Source: Elysia marginata (taxonomy: Eukaryota; Mollusca; Gastropoda; Plakobranchidae). From it: 38,914 bases of DNA. The notes below the pieces were generated by a model, which was not told where the DNA came from, searched no databases, and saw only the letters and a program-made list of their open reading frames with translations. The DNA is taken from the NCBI GenBank assembly GCA_019649035.1, contig BMAT01002802.1, positions 447,408 to 486,321 of the forward strand. Reading direction: 5' to 3'. Shown here piece after piece: positions 25,801-35,100 of this stretch; positions within the stretch are counted from its first letter, which is position 1; each line of letters starts with the position of its first letter. The translations under genes and the position numbers were made by a program.

Positions 25801-28800
25801 CTGTAGAGCCTAAATAGGAACAAAATAAATCTAGCTAGTCTCTAAAAGATCAAGATCCCTGCATCGAGCAGTGCATGGGAATTGTGATCCAGCAATTTAT
25901 CCATGCTTGAAATTTGTGGATGTAGTATTTGAGCGCTTAACAGGCAGCTGTACTGTAATACTCTAAAATATGAGTGGAATTTGTTTCGGTGCATTTTGGC
26001 CAGCTGGGGGAAACATCTGAAGTCTTGAGACTGCCTTTGGCGGTGGAAGACTATAACCATGTTTTCGTTTTGGGTTGGGCTGAATGATACAATGTGTTAT
26101 GTGCACAATTTTTTTTAAAAAAGCTCGGAAAAAAGTTTTGTATGTTTCTTTATTTGGTTAACCAATTGTTAATCATTGCCTGAACTAAGTAAACGACATC
26201 TCTAAATGATAGACACAGTAAAAATAAGCTGCTTCTACAAACTCAAAACTTCAACAATAGATATAATGCACTTTTTTTTAAAAGCAATCCTTCAGATATT
26301 TTCAAACCTCAAGTGTTACAAGTACTCACCTGAGCCCCCTGAGGTGTTTGGTAATAAGTTCCTGAGACATTGGTGTACATAGTTCCCTGGCTGTAGTCCC
26401 CATAATTATGCCTGAGGAAGAAGAAAGCAAAGATCACATGCTTAGTCAAATTAAGAAAATAGGAAGAAAAAAGGAATGCAAAGCCTTTTTTTATTCCAAG
26501 TTAAATGTGGCTCTAACTTGCCTCAGGCAAGGGAAATATTCAATATTTAAATAGACATGCTTCAATAAAAAAAATAAACTAAAAAAATTTTTTAACAAAA
26601 TTCGTTGCATGAATAAGATAGAATATAATTTATCATTTCTTCTTATTTATGAATTTTTATATAAAAAAGATTTGTCTTACGATGGGAGATTAAGAAATCT
26701 ATACTCTTATGATGTTTACACTAGCATGCCAATAGGGAGACAAAATTCAAAAGAATATTACATTGAATTGATTAAAACACAGCATGCACACGTGACAATA
26801 TCATCATGAGTTCTTACATTGTAACAAAGGCTATTCTCAAAACCTGCACATGAACCAAGTTTAGACTGTTCCATGACATATTTCTTTATGAAAACTCATA
26901 ACTTAATAACAATTAACAACAAGAATAAATAAATATCCACTGTGAATTTTCTTGCTTAACAAAACCTAAAACAACCTAATGTAATATTTTTTTTTGACAA
27001 GCAGTACTTTTTTAACAGTTCAACATTTATGAACCAATTAAATTTTCTTTTAAAAAATCTTGTAATTACTATTCATTTCAAACCAACAACTTCTGATATG
27101 GCGTTTTTTTATTTTCTTGAGGCTAAACAAAAATGACACAATCTCAAACAAGAGACTTCAATGTCATTTTAAATGATGAACGATTTAGAAATCATAAAAA
27201 GAACTATGAAGTAAGAATAAGAAAGCTCTAAATTTAGAGACTCTAGCGTTAACATTACTGCACCACTATAGTTTTGAATTTTCAAAACTTCTGAAAGACA
27301 TGAGAGGGTAAAACTCTAAGAAAAAAAACCAGTGGACATGCAAGAATGAGGTTGTGCTTGGTCAAAAAGAAAAAAGTCTCAAGCAAAACTAAGCTAATTT
27401 TACAAAATTATAGCAAGCAGTTAATTTCAATCTACAGGGTTACTTAGCTTTAACTTAAATTTCATTGAAAGGTGGGTTTAGAAACTAAAAGCTAGATCTA
27501 GATACATTTTTTAAACTTTAGGATTCCAATGAAACCACTTAATTTCAACCAATGATCTCAGATCTTTAAAACAAAGATAATATTGTAATAAAAATTTTAC
27601 AGCAATCTGTGACTAAAATCTTACAACCTGTTTAAATATTGGATATTATCATAGCCTGTTAAGGAGCTGCATACTACGACTTTTTAGATGCGAATTTGGT
27701 TTCTGAACAAATTATTTTATCTTAATGCTTTTAAGGGCTTCCAAGCCTTCCACTTGTGTTTTCTCCTTAATGTATCCTTTAACCTCAGTGGGAAGTTTAT
27801 TGCGACAAGATTGAATATTTTCAAGCAAAGCATACAACATGAAAATTTCACAGTGCATACAGCCCTGCCTTTCTCATCATTCATCAACAGGGAACTGCTC
27901 TGTTTTTTATGCCTTTGAACAAAATGCCAAGTATAGGGTCTGATGTATACCTAGGCCTTGCTAAGTTGTTTTTGAATTTCAAAATTCTGAAACAAGTACT
28001 GCAAACCTCATCTTTTTAAAAATTACTATGGTGAATATCTCTTTACAAACCAATTTTTTTTTGTGCCATCAGACCCTAAATATCTAAAACCCCGTTAAGA
28101 ATTTGTTGATTTAAGACTGAATCTAGACTTAATCTAGGTGAACAATTTTTTAATCATGTTCACCGTCATGGCCGAAAATTGGGAGTGGTTTCAAGACTGA
28201 AAAGGGTTTTCAGAAATTATATGATCTTTACTTGCAGGATTGTAATCTGTGCTTCAGAGAGCTAAAGTGTGTCGACAGTTCTAATTTCTGTTGTATGCTT
28301 TAAAGAAACTTTACTCCAATATATACAAGATAATGCAGAATCCACGTCTAAAACACTTGAGGTATTTAAAAGCACCTCGCAATCAAATGATTTATACAAG
28401 TGGCAAATAGATCACTTCAGCATATATTGTAAAACCTAGAAACTTTCAAAATGGATGGCAGTAATGACCTTCAAAGAGCTTCATTGGAATCCTGTCTAAA
28501 AACTTTCTTTTCTAAGTCTAAGCTAAAAAAAAAGATGATTACAGTTGAAGCATTAGATTAAATTATAAAAAGAAAATGATTGCATATACCTAGCTTTCAG
28601 CACCAGATCTTTGGGTCTGAATGACAGAAGGAAAAAAAATTACAAAAGTTTGTAAATTGGTGTCAAGCAATTTCATATAGAAATTACTGAAGATGGTTGG
28701 AATTATGAATTTGTGAGACCCACACCCATGATAACAACACTACAAAAAGTTTTTCCTTCAACATCTACGTTGAAACTTGGAGGGCAGTTTAATGTAAAAC

Positions 28801-31800
28801 AAGCGACTCGAGAATGAGTATTTCGGAGAATTCAGAATTGAGTGCATTGTTAACTAGAGTTCAGTTTGGCTTAAAATTGTATATTTCCTTGCTCTGTCAC
28901 TATTAACATACTTTACAAACAGTGAACTGATTTGAAAACTGTGTCACTTTTTGCAATGAATACTCCACATCTATCAATGGAAAGCACACAATAGTTGAGA
29001 TCAAACAGTAAGTGCAGCTTGACAAGAAATCATAAATATTGCTTGTGTATAAAAAAAAAAGTGGTTACCCCAAAAAACGTGAAGAAAATCTGAACAACAG
29101 TAATCAGGACAAGAAGAGAGAAAAAAAAAAAACAACAGAAGAAACTGCACAGCATCTGTCACCAAACTGACAACAAAAGATGTGACAGAGGCAAACTAGA
29201 AGAATCACACACAAAACCAAAAGAGCAATAAGAAAACTTTGCTCTGTGTGCTCGCTTCTCTACTCCTACTGTGGTCCGTACATTTGGCCATTAGCGTAGA
29301 TGCCAGGGTCTGAACCCTCTACGTACTGTAGGTGAGTTGGGTACACAGTTTGTCCACCCTGCTGAATGGTGATTGTCTCTTGCTGAGCCTGTTCTGAAAG
29401 TTGGTGGTCAACTGCTGAGGCTGGAAGGAGTTACAACAACAACAACAAAATTAGAAATAAGTTTACAATTGTGACAGTTTCTTATGTAAATGTAAAAGAG
29501 CATTGAGGGAGATGTTATTATTTTGGTTTTTTGTCGTTTGCTTTTGTTTCAACTCTATAACATAAAACTTGGTTAAGGAGCACTTACAATAAGGCTATGA
29601 AGAAAAAAGTGATCTTGACTTTAAATCAAATTAAGCGGTACCATCTACACACATGTGGGACAGAAGTTTAAATTATAAAGATACGACCAAACGTATTGTA
29701 ATTAATGAAATGCCAAGGTTAAGGTTTTGCTATTGTCAGACTCAGCCAGGTATGTTTCATTATGAAAAATAATTCGTAATTTCACAAAAGTAAAGTTTAC
29801 TTTTTACGATAACAGCATAGTATAAAATTTTAACTTTAACTAGATAAAACCGATCATACTGATCATTGTGATGTAGCATTTTGATTAATAATTTTGTCTA
29901 AAAGAATACTCATTCAAGCTGCTGTCATACATTGGTTGCAAGCATTTTCAAAGCCTAAAATTAATATTAGTGTGTATTAAAAAATGGTACAGTGAACATT
30001 AAAAAAAAAAACTTATAGGATCAAAATGCATTTCTTGAACTAATATGATCATGCTGATAAATTAAGGAGGCTAACTTATGTCTTAGCTTGGAAGATGATG
30101 TCGGCAGTGCATAACAATAAAACACTCAAAGCACTTTTTCATCAACACAAAGGAAAAGGTCCACTACATTGAGTTAAGGTCCTTAAACTTGTACCTGTCA
30201 CAATGAACTGCTGTCCAGAATGTGCTTGTGCTGGCTGTACAATTGTTGTTTTCTGCCCCTGCTGAATACCACTCACTGATGTCTTTACAACACTGCCATT
30301 CTGTACAGAGCAAGAGAAGGGATTATGGCCTATTTTTACATCAAAACACAATCTATAATTTTAAAATTGGGCCTAAGATGATACAAAACATGACCAAAAA
30401 GAAAAACAACTTTATTTGAGGTATATGAAAACCTTACTTATAATTACTAACCATACTACAAATCAATGAAGGCTATAATTTAAGTCTAAATTTTATAACT
30501 CTAACCTCTTAAGAAAATTCTTATAGCCTAAAATTGCGGACTTACTACTCCTAAAACTGAAAATTTAGAATTAGATTAAAAAATTCAGTATTCAGGGTTA
30601 AAAAATCTGTATGACCAATCTTAGAATCTTGCAATTTTTCTTTGGTAAAACTTAGCACCAGTTATCCAATTTTCATGCATGTGGCCATTGTAATTTATAC
30701 TGTTTAATAAAAAAAATGTACAGCTAAAAAGCTACCACGCTAATTAACACAGTAAGCCTACCGCAAAGTATTTTAGTACATACGTACTTATAACATAATA
30801 TTCAGATTATTTTTTAGAAATTAGAAAAAAAGGGAAATTAACTCTTTGAAGTTTGGCTCATTTGGTGGCAGTTGCCAAGCAGTAAAAAATCAGTACTTTG
30901 TGATAAAAATCAGAAAATCAGTATTTTCTATTGGCCAAAAATCAGTATAATACTGTATGGATGGCAAGTCTGAAATTGTAGCCTTATGCACTATCTTCAA
31001 ATGGTTGCTGTACAAGATAGGATTAGAATACAACTACTGGTATTTATAGCTAATCCAGGTGAATTTCTCAGTAAGTACTGTCACAAATTCAAACTGTTCA
31101 GTCATTGTGCAGTTTTAAAATTTTGTTTTTTAAGTTACACAAAACCATTGCTTCTTTGATGCAAAACATGAGCAAGCATTTAGGTTTCTAAGTAGATTTG
31201 TTCCTTAATTGTTTTCAACTTTGAAATTTCAATGACTTCAACTCATAGATCTTGGGAGATTATCTGATGAGATTTCTGTTTTCTCAAACTCAAAGGCAAG
31301 TCTTCTCAGAGGCAGGCATGATAATATTTTCTTTTGGAAGAGGACTTCAGTCACCAGGGAACTTATAACATTCTCTTTTTAAGCTCAATTGTTTTCCTCA
31401 AGGGGTCTTCAATATCTATGCCATTTTTTATCATGCCTTAAAAACAAACACTTAAGTAAGCAGGAAGATACTGCAGCAGCAGTGACATTACTGACAATCA
31501 ATTGCAATGTTTCATACACAGTCAATCAACCAATCAATGAGCTGGACAATATTCTTGATATCATTGGTCAGTTTTGTTTGCTCTTTGGGTGTTCTTACAT
31601 TATAAGTGTTGAGAGTCTGTTACAATGCATGTTACAGAGGTAGCCACATTGTGACACAGCAGCCATGATATCATTTTGAATTTATAAACAATTTCTCACT
31701 AATCCATGAACGTTATGAAATTTAAGAATATCTCATGGCAACCCTTCCCAATCGATTTCTGTGCTAAGCTGTTTTACAAAACTATAATGACAAACATTTT

Positions 31801-34425
31801 TGGGAAAAAAAAAGTTAAGTCTTATTCTTATTCAAAATGGGTTCGTTGTAATAGATTTTCCTCACACCAGGAAACAAACAGCAGTATTACTATTAGTATT
31901 GAAGATGAATTGAGAAAAGAGGAGAAGGAGTAGAGAAAACGCCCAAAGATAAAAAAAAAACAAAAAAAAAAACTAGTAAGTATACATGATGTACTACAAC
32001 TTACAAGTAATTACTTGATAGAGCATCTATAAGGTTGTGTAAAAAGTTTATCTAGGCTTGGATTTTGTGTTAAAACTGGGGGGAAAACGTGAACATGATA
32101 TAATGCTGTATTTTTAAGAGGCACAAAGCAAGAAGACAAAAGCCAAATGTCTGGAATCTTATAGAAGAATCAGACAATACCAACTCTTATACTAACCACA
32201 TCTCAATAGATCTAAATACAATTAGTAGTTTTGATCTTTAGGTTTAACTTTAAATAAATTTTCTCTATTTCCAATCATCTAATAAGCAGCAAGAAGTGTA
32301 TTTTTAGAAATTGGAAAATGTTAGTCTCAGTTAAAATAGGGGACAAAATTTCAAACAAAGCTAACAAAAAAAAAACTTGACCAAAACAAGTCTTGCACTT
32401 ACATGATACACCCAAATAAGAATATTTGAATGTGTGCATTATATAATATAAATGATCAGACCATATATTAGAAAAGCTGTCATGAATGAATTTACCAACG
32501 GATCAATGTGCACAAAAACACGGCTCTTTCATGCTTTTGTAAGCAGCTCCATTGAACCAAAATTCTTAGCAAGCGCAGATCTGCTTCATTATTTCATGAC
32601 GATAAAATTGATATAGATCTATGGCTAATTTTTAAAAAAATGTTCTGTTTCATGGATATGCCTGGAATTTACCTCTCAAAATACTCTTACCTACTTAGAT
32701 GGCAATCTATTTGGTTGATAAGGTATATATTTATCTTCTTTTCATATGAAGCTTCCGGGTTTCCTTTTTTTTCATATGTACAAACATTATTTTTTCAAAA
32801 GAGGGACAAGGGAAAGAGAACAAATCTTTTCCTTGCTCAGTGTTCTCAGAAAATTATGACAAACTTGAGATATAATAGATATGTACAACTAGTAATTGTA
32901 AAACTATAATGCTGGCTGTTTGTTTGCGAAAAAAGGAGGGGGGGGGGGTATATACACTCAAACACTCAGATTACAATTGTCAACTGGATATAAATGTCCC
33001 AGGAAAAGCTGACATTGTAAAAATTCTCACAGCTGCCCCAAGTTCTTTGCAAAACAATATAATACTATTACTAGTTACAATTTTATAAAAGTAACTTAAA
33101 ATACCAACAGATTTTACAACGGCAAAATCAATAGGATCAATATTTGAAAATGGTGTTCTATAGAAGACCAGAGTAAAATGGATAGTAATGTAATTATGCG
33201 TATTTGGTCACTGAACAGTGATAGACTGATATGAAAAATACGCTCTTCAGACCAAAACAAAATTCATGAAAAGCCAGACTAAAATATCTAAATGCATTTA
33301 GTACCCTAATATCACTATTCTGATCAAAGCACTTACTAGATTCCGTTCCTATCTTGCTTAAGAAAGGGCATTATTTTTTTCTATAATTTGGCATTATCAC
33401 CTCAGCTTAAAAGACTGATTTACTGAGTAGAGAAGACAGCATGATAGCACGGATATTCGCTGCCGTCACTGCTGCCCAAAAACCAAACACAGCAACTGGT
33501 CTATTATTATTAACCCATTGTCTTCAATTTACGCATGCTAATAAAACTTGGATATAGCTGTAAATTTGTGCCTTAACCAAATATCATGGTACATGGATCA
33601 AATGTAACAATTTACCCTTGTGGATCGATATTCCACCTCAGCATAGTCAGATTGAACTGTTAAAACACCAGATTAATGCTACATACAATACACTCGTGAA
33701 CCCGGACACAATGGTGACTTTTTTTATCATTCCCACTATTAATTCATTAAATCTTCATCTATAAAAAAACTGCATCAAAATATGTACAAAATTTCCAGAG
33801 ACAATAAATTAATCAATTTGAATTTATATAAGCAGAATATATCTAATAATATATTGTCCATGTCAATCTGACTTATATAGGCCTATGCTATTCGTCACAA
33901 GAGTCCTGTACACTGTGTTGTTTGGCAGGCACAAAAGTAATAATGTGTGGTTCTTAAAAAGGTTAAATAACTTGTGAGAGTATGTATTCACACAATATAC
34001 AATTGATTATATAATTTGTTAAAATACTGCAAAGCAAAATAAAGTAGTCAAACACATCTAATTTGATACCAACAGTAACTGGTGGCATACAACTCACCCC
34101 ATCTGATGTAAGATCTAGCCCAAATGCCTGTAGGATTTAGTGTGATTGTCTTAAAATGAGTTGTCCAATTTTTTTATTAAGTCTCTATGTTTTTAGTTTA
34201 TTAAGTATTTAAAATAAATCTAATACTTATATGAAAAAAAAAATTGTATAAAGGGAAAATTAAAAAAGCTGAACTTTCAGTTGTCAAACTTTAGGAAGCT
34301 GAGCCTCAGCAACATTTATAACTTAGAGATGTGGTTTTGACTATGTAGGTACTCAGTAGCTTTACCTGTACAGCAGCTGGGTTCATAACTTGCAAATCTG
34401 TGGTCACATAGGTTTGTGTTGCCAT
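12863..34425 (-). CDS. Rfx: RFX1/2/3-family winged-helix transcription factor, 18 coding exons
   Basis: This gene encodes a nuclear transcription factor that binds X-box DNA (GTTGCC-N-GGCAAC type) as a dimer. In animals, RFX1/2/3 proteins control ciliary genes. The joined exons total 2622 nt (873 residues plus stop) and every splice phase agrees. Exons run 34425-34366, 34127-34098, 30300-30195, 29420-29270, 28616-28590, 26411-26330, 25809-25693, 24857-24813, 20842-20661, 20400-20284, 19947-19704, 19472-19384, 18903-18743, 17911-17814, 17554-17405, 16327-16119, 13909-13747 and 13453-12863. The DNA-binding domain spans about residues 207-280 ([13 protein letters not shown], then KYHYYGIRI). The dimerisation region spans about 388-677 and includes [19 protein letters not shown]. 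Human RFX1, 2 and 3 are about 979, 723 and 749 residues. I cannot tell which paralogue this is; many invertebrates have a single RFX1/2/3 orthologue. Family identity is near certain. The N-terminal exon set is less certain because that part is poorly conserved. Confidence 0.96.
13747..13909 (-). CDS. Rfx: Rfx exon 17, end of the conserved region
   Basis: This 163-nt exon (residues 623-677) encodes [20 protein letters not shown] and then [30 protein letters not shown]. It is nearly identical to vertebrate RFX1-3, which carry [18 protein letters not shown]. It ends phase 0 at GACAG|GTAATG. Confidence 0.99.
14073..14400 (+). mobile_element. tRNA-derived SINE copy 2, full-length looking
   Basis: The head carries A-box-like GTGGCAGAGTGTTTA (14081-14095) and B box GGTTTGATTCC (14125-14135), resembling a tRNA with a long variable arm. 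A body of about 250 bp follows and ends GGGATTAATAAAGTGTATTT with an A-rich tail. It lies in the intron between Rfx exons 16 and 17, antisense to the gene. Boundaries are approximate. Confidence 0.75.
16119..16327 (-). CDS. Rfx: Rfx exon 16, C-terminal helical region
   Basis: This 209-nt exon (residues 554-623) starts [20 protein letters not shown] and ends [15 protein letters not shown], matching RFX3 [20 protein letters not shown] and [15 protein letters not shown]. The donor ACAG|GTAAGA splits a Ser codon. Confidence 0.99.
17405..17554 (-). CDS. Rfx: Rfx exon 15, core of the dimerisation domain
   Basis: This 150-nt exon, phase 0 at both ends (residues 504-553), contains [20 protein letters not shown] and [20 protein letters not shown]. 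It is nearly identical to vertebrate RFX1-3, the best-conserved part outside the DNA-binding domain. Confidence 0.99.
17814..17911 (-). CDS. Rfx: Rfx exon 14, extended dimerisation region
   Basis: This 98-nt exon (residues 471-503) encodes [20 protein letters not shown] and then [12 protein letters not shown]. It aligns without gaps to RFX3 ([20 protein letters not shown]). Confidence 0.98.
18743..18903 (-). CDS. Rfx: Rfx exon 13, conserved [15 protein letters not shown] segment
   Basis: This 161-nt exon (residues 417-471) covers the extended dimerisation region. It contains [20 protein letters not shown] and [17 protein letters not shown]; the latter differs from RFX3 [17 protein letters not shown] at one position. 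Confidence 0.98.
19384..19472 (-). CDS. Rfx: Rfx exon 12, region B helix
   Basis: This 89-nt exon (residues 388-417) encodes [20 protein letters not shown] followed by FWRNPTPES. It matches RFX3 AILDVVVNLQFSLIEKLWQT. The donor CCCA|GTAAGT leaves phase 2. Confidence 0.97.
19704..19947 (-). CDS. Rfx: Rfx exon 11, Gly/Gln-rich linker and start of region B
   Basis: The exon is 244 nt (residues 306-387). A Glu/Gly/Gln-rich linker with a QQQQQ run precedes [20 protein letters not shown] and then [15 protein letters not shown]. The second half matches the HQQFLDASRALPEFGEVEIS and YREHCE segments of RFX3. The linker is unconserved, as expected. Confidence 0.97.
20284..20400 (-). CDS. Rfx: Rfx exon 10, end of the DNA-binding domain
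   Basis: This 117-nt exon (residues 267-306) begins [12 protein letters not shown], the conserved C-terminal strand and wing of the RFX domain. It continues with a short linker ending [13 protein letters not shown], matching vertebrate MAMRQQPM. It ends AA|GTAAGT in phase 2, and the Lys codon is completed by exon 11. Confidence 0.98.
20661..20842 (-). CDS. Rfx: Rfx exon 9, main part of the winged-helix DNA-binding domain
   Basis: This 182-nt exon (residues 207-267) begins [20 protein letters not shown] and ends [20 protein letters not shown]. It is almost identical to the RFX domain of human RFX1-3, including the basic recognition stretch RTRRLGTR. One visible difference is Phe in YFHYLRHC where vertebrates have Asn. 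The donor CCAG|GTAATA splits the Arg codon. Confidence 0.99.
20861..20952. repeat. 40-bp direct repeat, 2.25 copies
   Basis: Units starting TGATTAGAGT at 20861, 20901 and 20941 (the last partial) are nearly identical. They begin 19 bp upstream of the exon carrying the DNA-binding domain, so they lie where branch point and splice enhancers would be expected. Confidence 0.9.
21930..22025 (+). repeat. Degenerate CCTGGAAAAGT-type dispersed repeat
   Basis: A 14-bp palindrome CCTGGAATTCCAGG is followed by two CCTGGAAAAGT-C-TGAATTTTTT-like blocks. Similar sequence occurs in many animal genomes as decayed transposon fragments. This is pattern recognition only; the 21905-22276 ORF across it is not believed. 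Confidence 0.4.
22590..22827 (-). mobile_element. tRNA-derived SINE copy 3
   Basis: On the minus strand the A box TAACTCAGTTGGTAG (22816-22802) and B box GGGTTCGAAAC (22773-22763) are well kept. They are followed by the core shared with the 3.9-kb element (GTCACATTATACTGACACCG, plus strand 22707-22726). The head is a better tRNA match than that of copy 1. The left boundary is approximate. Confidence 0.78.
22828..23047. repeat. Imperfect AGT/GTA trinucleotide tract
   Basis: About 220 bp of AGT repeats are interrupted by GGT, ATT, CAG and CTT variants. The tract directly abuts the head of the SINE. Poly-Ser or poly-Val ORFs over it are artefacts. Confidence 0.93.
23048..24634. other. Intronic sequence, nothing recognised
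   Basis: AT-rich part of the Rfx exon 8-9 intron with several homopolymer runs. Short ORFs here are AT-driven. Confidence 0.5.
24635..24657. other. Assembly gap, 23 N
   Basis: A short N run in the intron between Rfx exons 8 and 9. It is too small to hide a normal exon. Confidence 1.
24813..24857 (-). CDS. Rfx: Rfx exon 8 (45 nt), linker into the DNA-binding domain
   Basis: The acceptor CTTTGAAG and strong donor GAG|GTAAGG bound 15 codons, [15 protein letters not shown] (residues 192-206), phase 0 at both ends. Vertebrate RFX1-3 have a longer, different linker here (about 28 residues with MAIETLQKSEG). Either the linker is shorter in this lineage or another in-frame exon lies in the 4-kb intron downstream, which includes a 23-nt gap. 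Confidence 0.7.
25693..25809 (-). CDS. Rfx: Rfx exon 7, segment preceding the DNA-binding domain
   Basis: The exon is 117 nt, phase 0 at both ends, residues 153-191. It ends HTTRASPIT, matching vertebrate RFX1-3 HTTRASPAT, which lies a short way upstream of the DNA-binding domain. The middle ([10 protein letters not shown]) corresponds to the SSGGTYLIG segment of RFX3. Confidence 0.93.
26330..26411 (-). CDS. Rfx: Rfx exon 6, Tyr-rich segment
   Basis: This 82-nt exon is bounded by CTTCCTCAG and CTCAG|GTGAGT. It encodes [20 protein letters not shown] and then a Gln-rich end (residues 125-152). It resembles the Tyr-rich region that follows the VQYVEG segment in RFX3 (QMYSQNTGGNYFDTQG). Confidence 0.9.
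28590..28616 (-). CDS. Rfx: Rfx candidate microexon 5 (27 nt, 9 codons)
   Basis: The acceptor CATTCAG and donor CTAG|GTATAT bound 27 nt that read QPKDLVLKA in phase with exons 4 and 6. Skipping it also keeps the frame: exon 4 ends in CA and exon 6 begins with G, giving Gln instead of the Arg codon. This is therefore a likely cassette exon. The evidence is splice sites plus frame only. Confidence 0.55.
   Translation of the reverse strand, partial: TQRSGAES
29270..29420 (-). CDS. Rfx: Rfx exon 4, conserved LQYVEGSD segment
   Basis: This 151-nt exon (residues 66-116) contains [20 protein letters not shown], closely matching the vertebrate RFX1/3 segment with VQYVEG-D-VYTNG. That match anchors the N-terminal half of the model. 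The donor CCACA|GTAGGAG overlaps a CAG-TAG pair, so failure to splice here would end translation at once after GPQ. Confidence 0.93.
30195..30300 (-). CDS. Rfx: Rfx exon 3, Gln/Thr/Val-rich activation region
   Basis: The exon is 106 nt, bounded by GTACAG and ACAG|GTAC, entering at phase 0 and leaving at phase 1. It encodes [19 protein letters not shown] and then a Gln/Ala-rich segment ending QQFIVT (residues 31-66). Composition matches the Gln-rich N-terminal activation region of RFX1-3; no folded domain is visible. Confidence 0.85.
30301..33615. other. Rfx intron, nothing recognised
   Basis: AT-rich intron between exon 3 and the upstream candidate exons. Plus-strand frames at 31389-31643, 31706-31933 and 32640-32909 show no domain or splice context and are taken as chance. 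A G-run lies at 32937-32948. Confidence 0.45.
33616..33656 (-). other. 41-nt candidate exon with an incompatible phase
   Basis: A good acceptor (TTTTAACAG) and donor (AGG|GTAAAT) enclose 41 nt. Read with a phase-1 entry it gives a protein-like stretch ([13 protein letters not shown]) that joins exon 3 in the correct frame. Exons 1 and 2 both end in phase 0, however, and that entry reaches a TAA just inside exon 3. It may be a poison exon, part of a transcript with a different upstream exon, or a chance pair of splice sites. Confidence 0.3.
34098..34127 (-). CDS. Rfx: Rfx candidate microexon 2 (30 nt, 10 codons)
   Basis: The acceptor CCTACAG and a strong donor GGG|GTGAGT bound exactly 30 nt, reading [10 protein letters not shown] in the frame set by exon 1. 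Entry and exit are both phase 0, so it can be included or skipped without changing the frame. It is supported only by splice signals and an open frame; no homology was recognised. Confidence 0.5.
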
Positions 34426-34464
34426 GTTTCATAAGCAAGGCCGTTTGGCGTTACAACAGCTTTT
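34366..34464 (-). CDS. Rfx: Rfx coding exon 1, with the start codon at 34425
   Basis: The acceptor TTTACAG opens the exon at 34464; 39 nt of 5' UTR follow, then ATG at 34425-34423 in the context AAAC-ATG-G (A at -3, G at +4). The 20 codons begin [12 protein letters not shown] and end at CAG|GTAAAG, phase 0. The start is inferred: it is the first ATG in this exon and opens a frame compatible with the downstream exons. The peptide is too short to compare with vertebrate N-termini. Confidence 0.75.
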
Positions 34465-34753
34465 CTGTAAATGACAAAAAAAATATACTGAATAGCATTA
34501 AAAACTCAACAACTTGAAATGTGTGTAAAAAACTTAAGGTTTGCTTTCTGTCACAGTATCAGCTAAATTTTAGAAAATAGAATGTTGTGGTATGTGAACT
34601 GCTTTCACATCAATTCATTGTTTTCCTTTGTCCATTCATTACTAAATACTTTTCAGAATTTACAACCAATGTAAACTTTGAAGGACAATTTAGATAATTA
34701 CACCTATCTTCTTAAAAAAAAGACCCCTTCCCTCATGTTGCAAACTTTATCCT

Positions 34754-35100
34754 CAAGGTGACTTTATTCTGCAACAAAACGGTGCTACTTCGCACAAAAG
34801 TCTTGCAACCCAAAAATTTCTCATAGATCAAGGAGTCTATTTTATTGCCAAAGATTGGCCATCCGATGGACTATGGAATGTGGGAATCGCTTGCTGAGGT
34901 CTAAATGGGACGGTCGATTCCCTTCACTGCAAATTAACTGAAGTGAAAGCAAAAATGAAGGAGTGCTAGAGGTATTGAGAAAGTGAGAAAGTCAATCGCA
35001 ACATGGCGCAAAAGAGTTACAGCTGTTGTTCAATAGGAAGGAGGTTCTACAGATTACTTGAAAAACTGGTTACACTGGACTTCATGGACTGTTTTTTAAC
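34754..35100 (+). pseudogene. Tc1/mariner-superfamily transposase remnant
   Basis: The frame from 34754 reads QGDFILQQNGATSHKSLATQ and then FLIDQGVYFIAKDWPSD, recognisable as the second catalytic block and following region of a Tc1/mariner transposase. The usual catalytic Asp in QQDGA is Asn here, the SPDLNP-type third block is destroyed, and a stop lies in frame at 34895-34897 with more downstream. No N-terminal half or inverted ends were found. It is a dead 3' fragment in the Rfx 5' UTR intron, antisense to the gene. Confidence 0.75.

Noticed and set aside
27688..27918. 76-codon plus-strand ORF
   Set aside because: Lies within an RFX intron, is Phe/Leu-rich from AT bias, and has no recognisable features.
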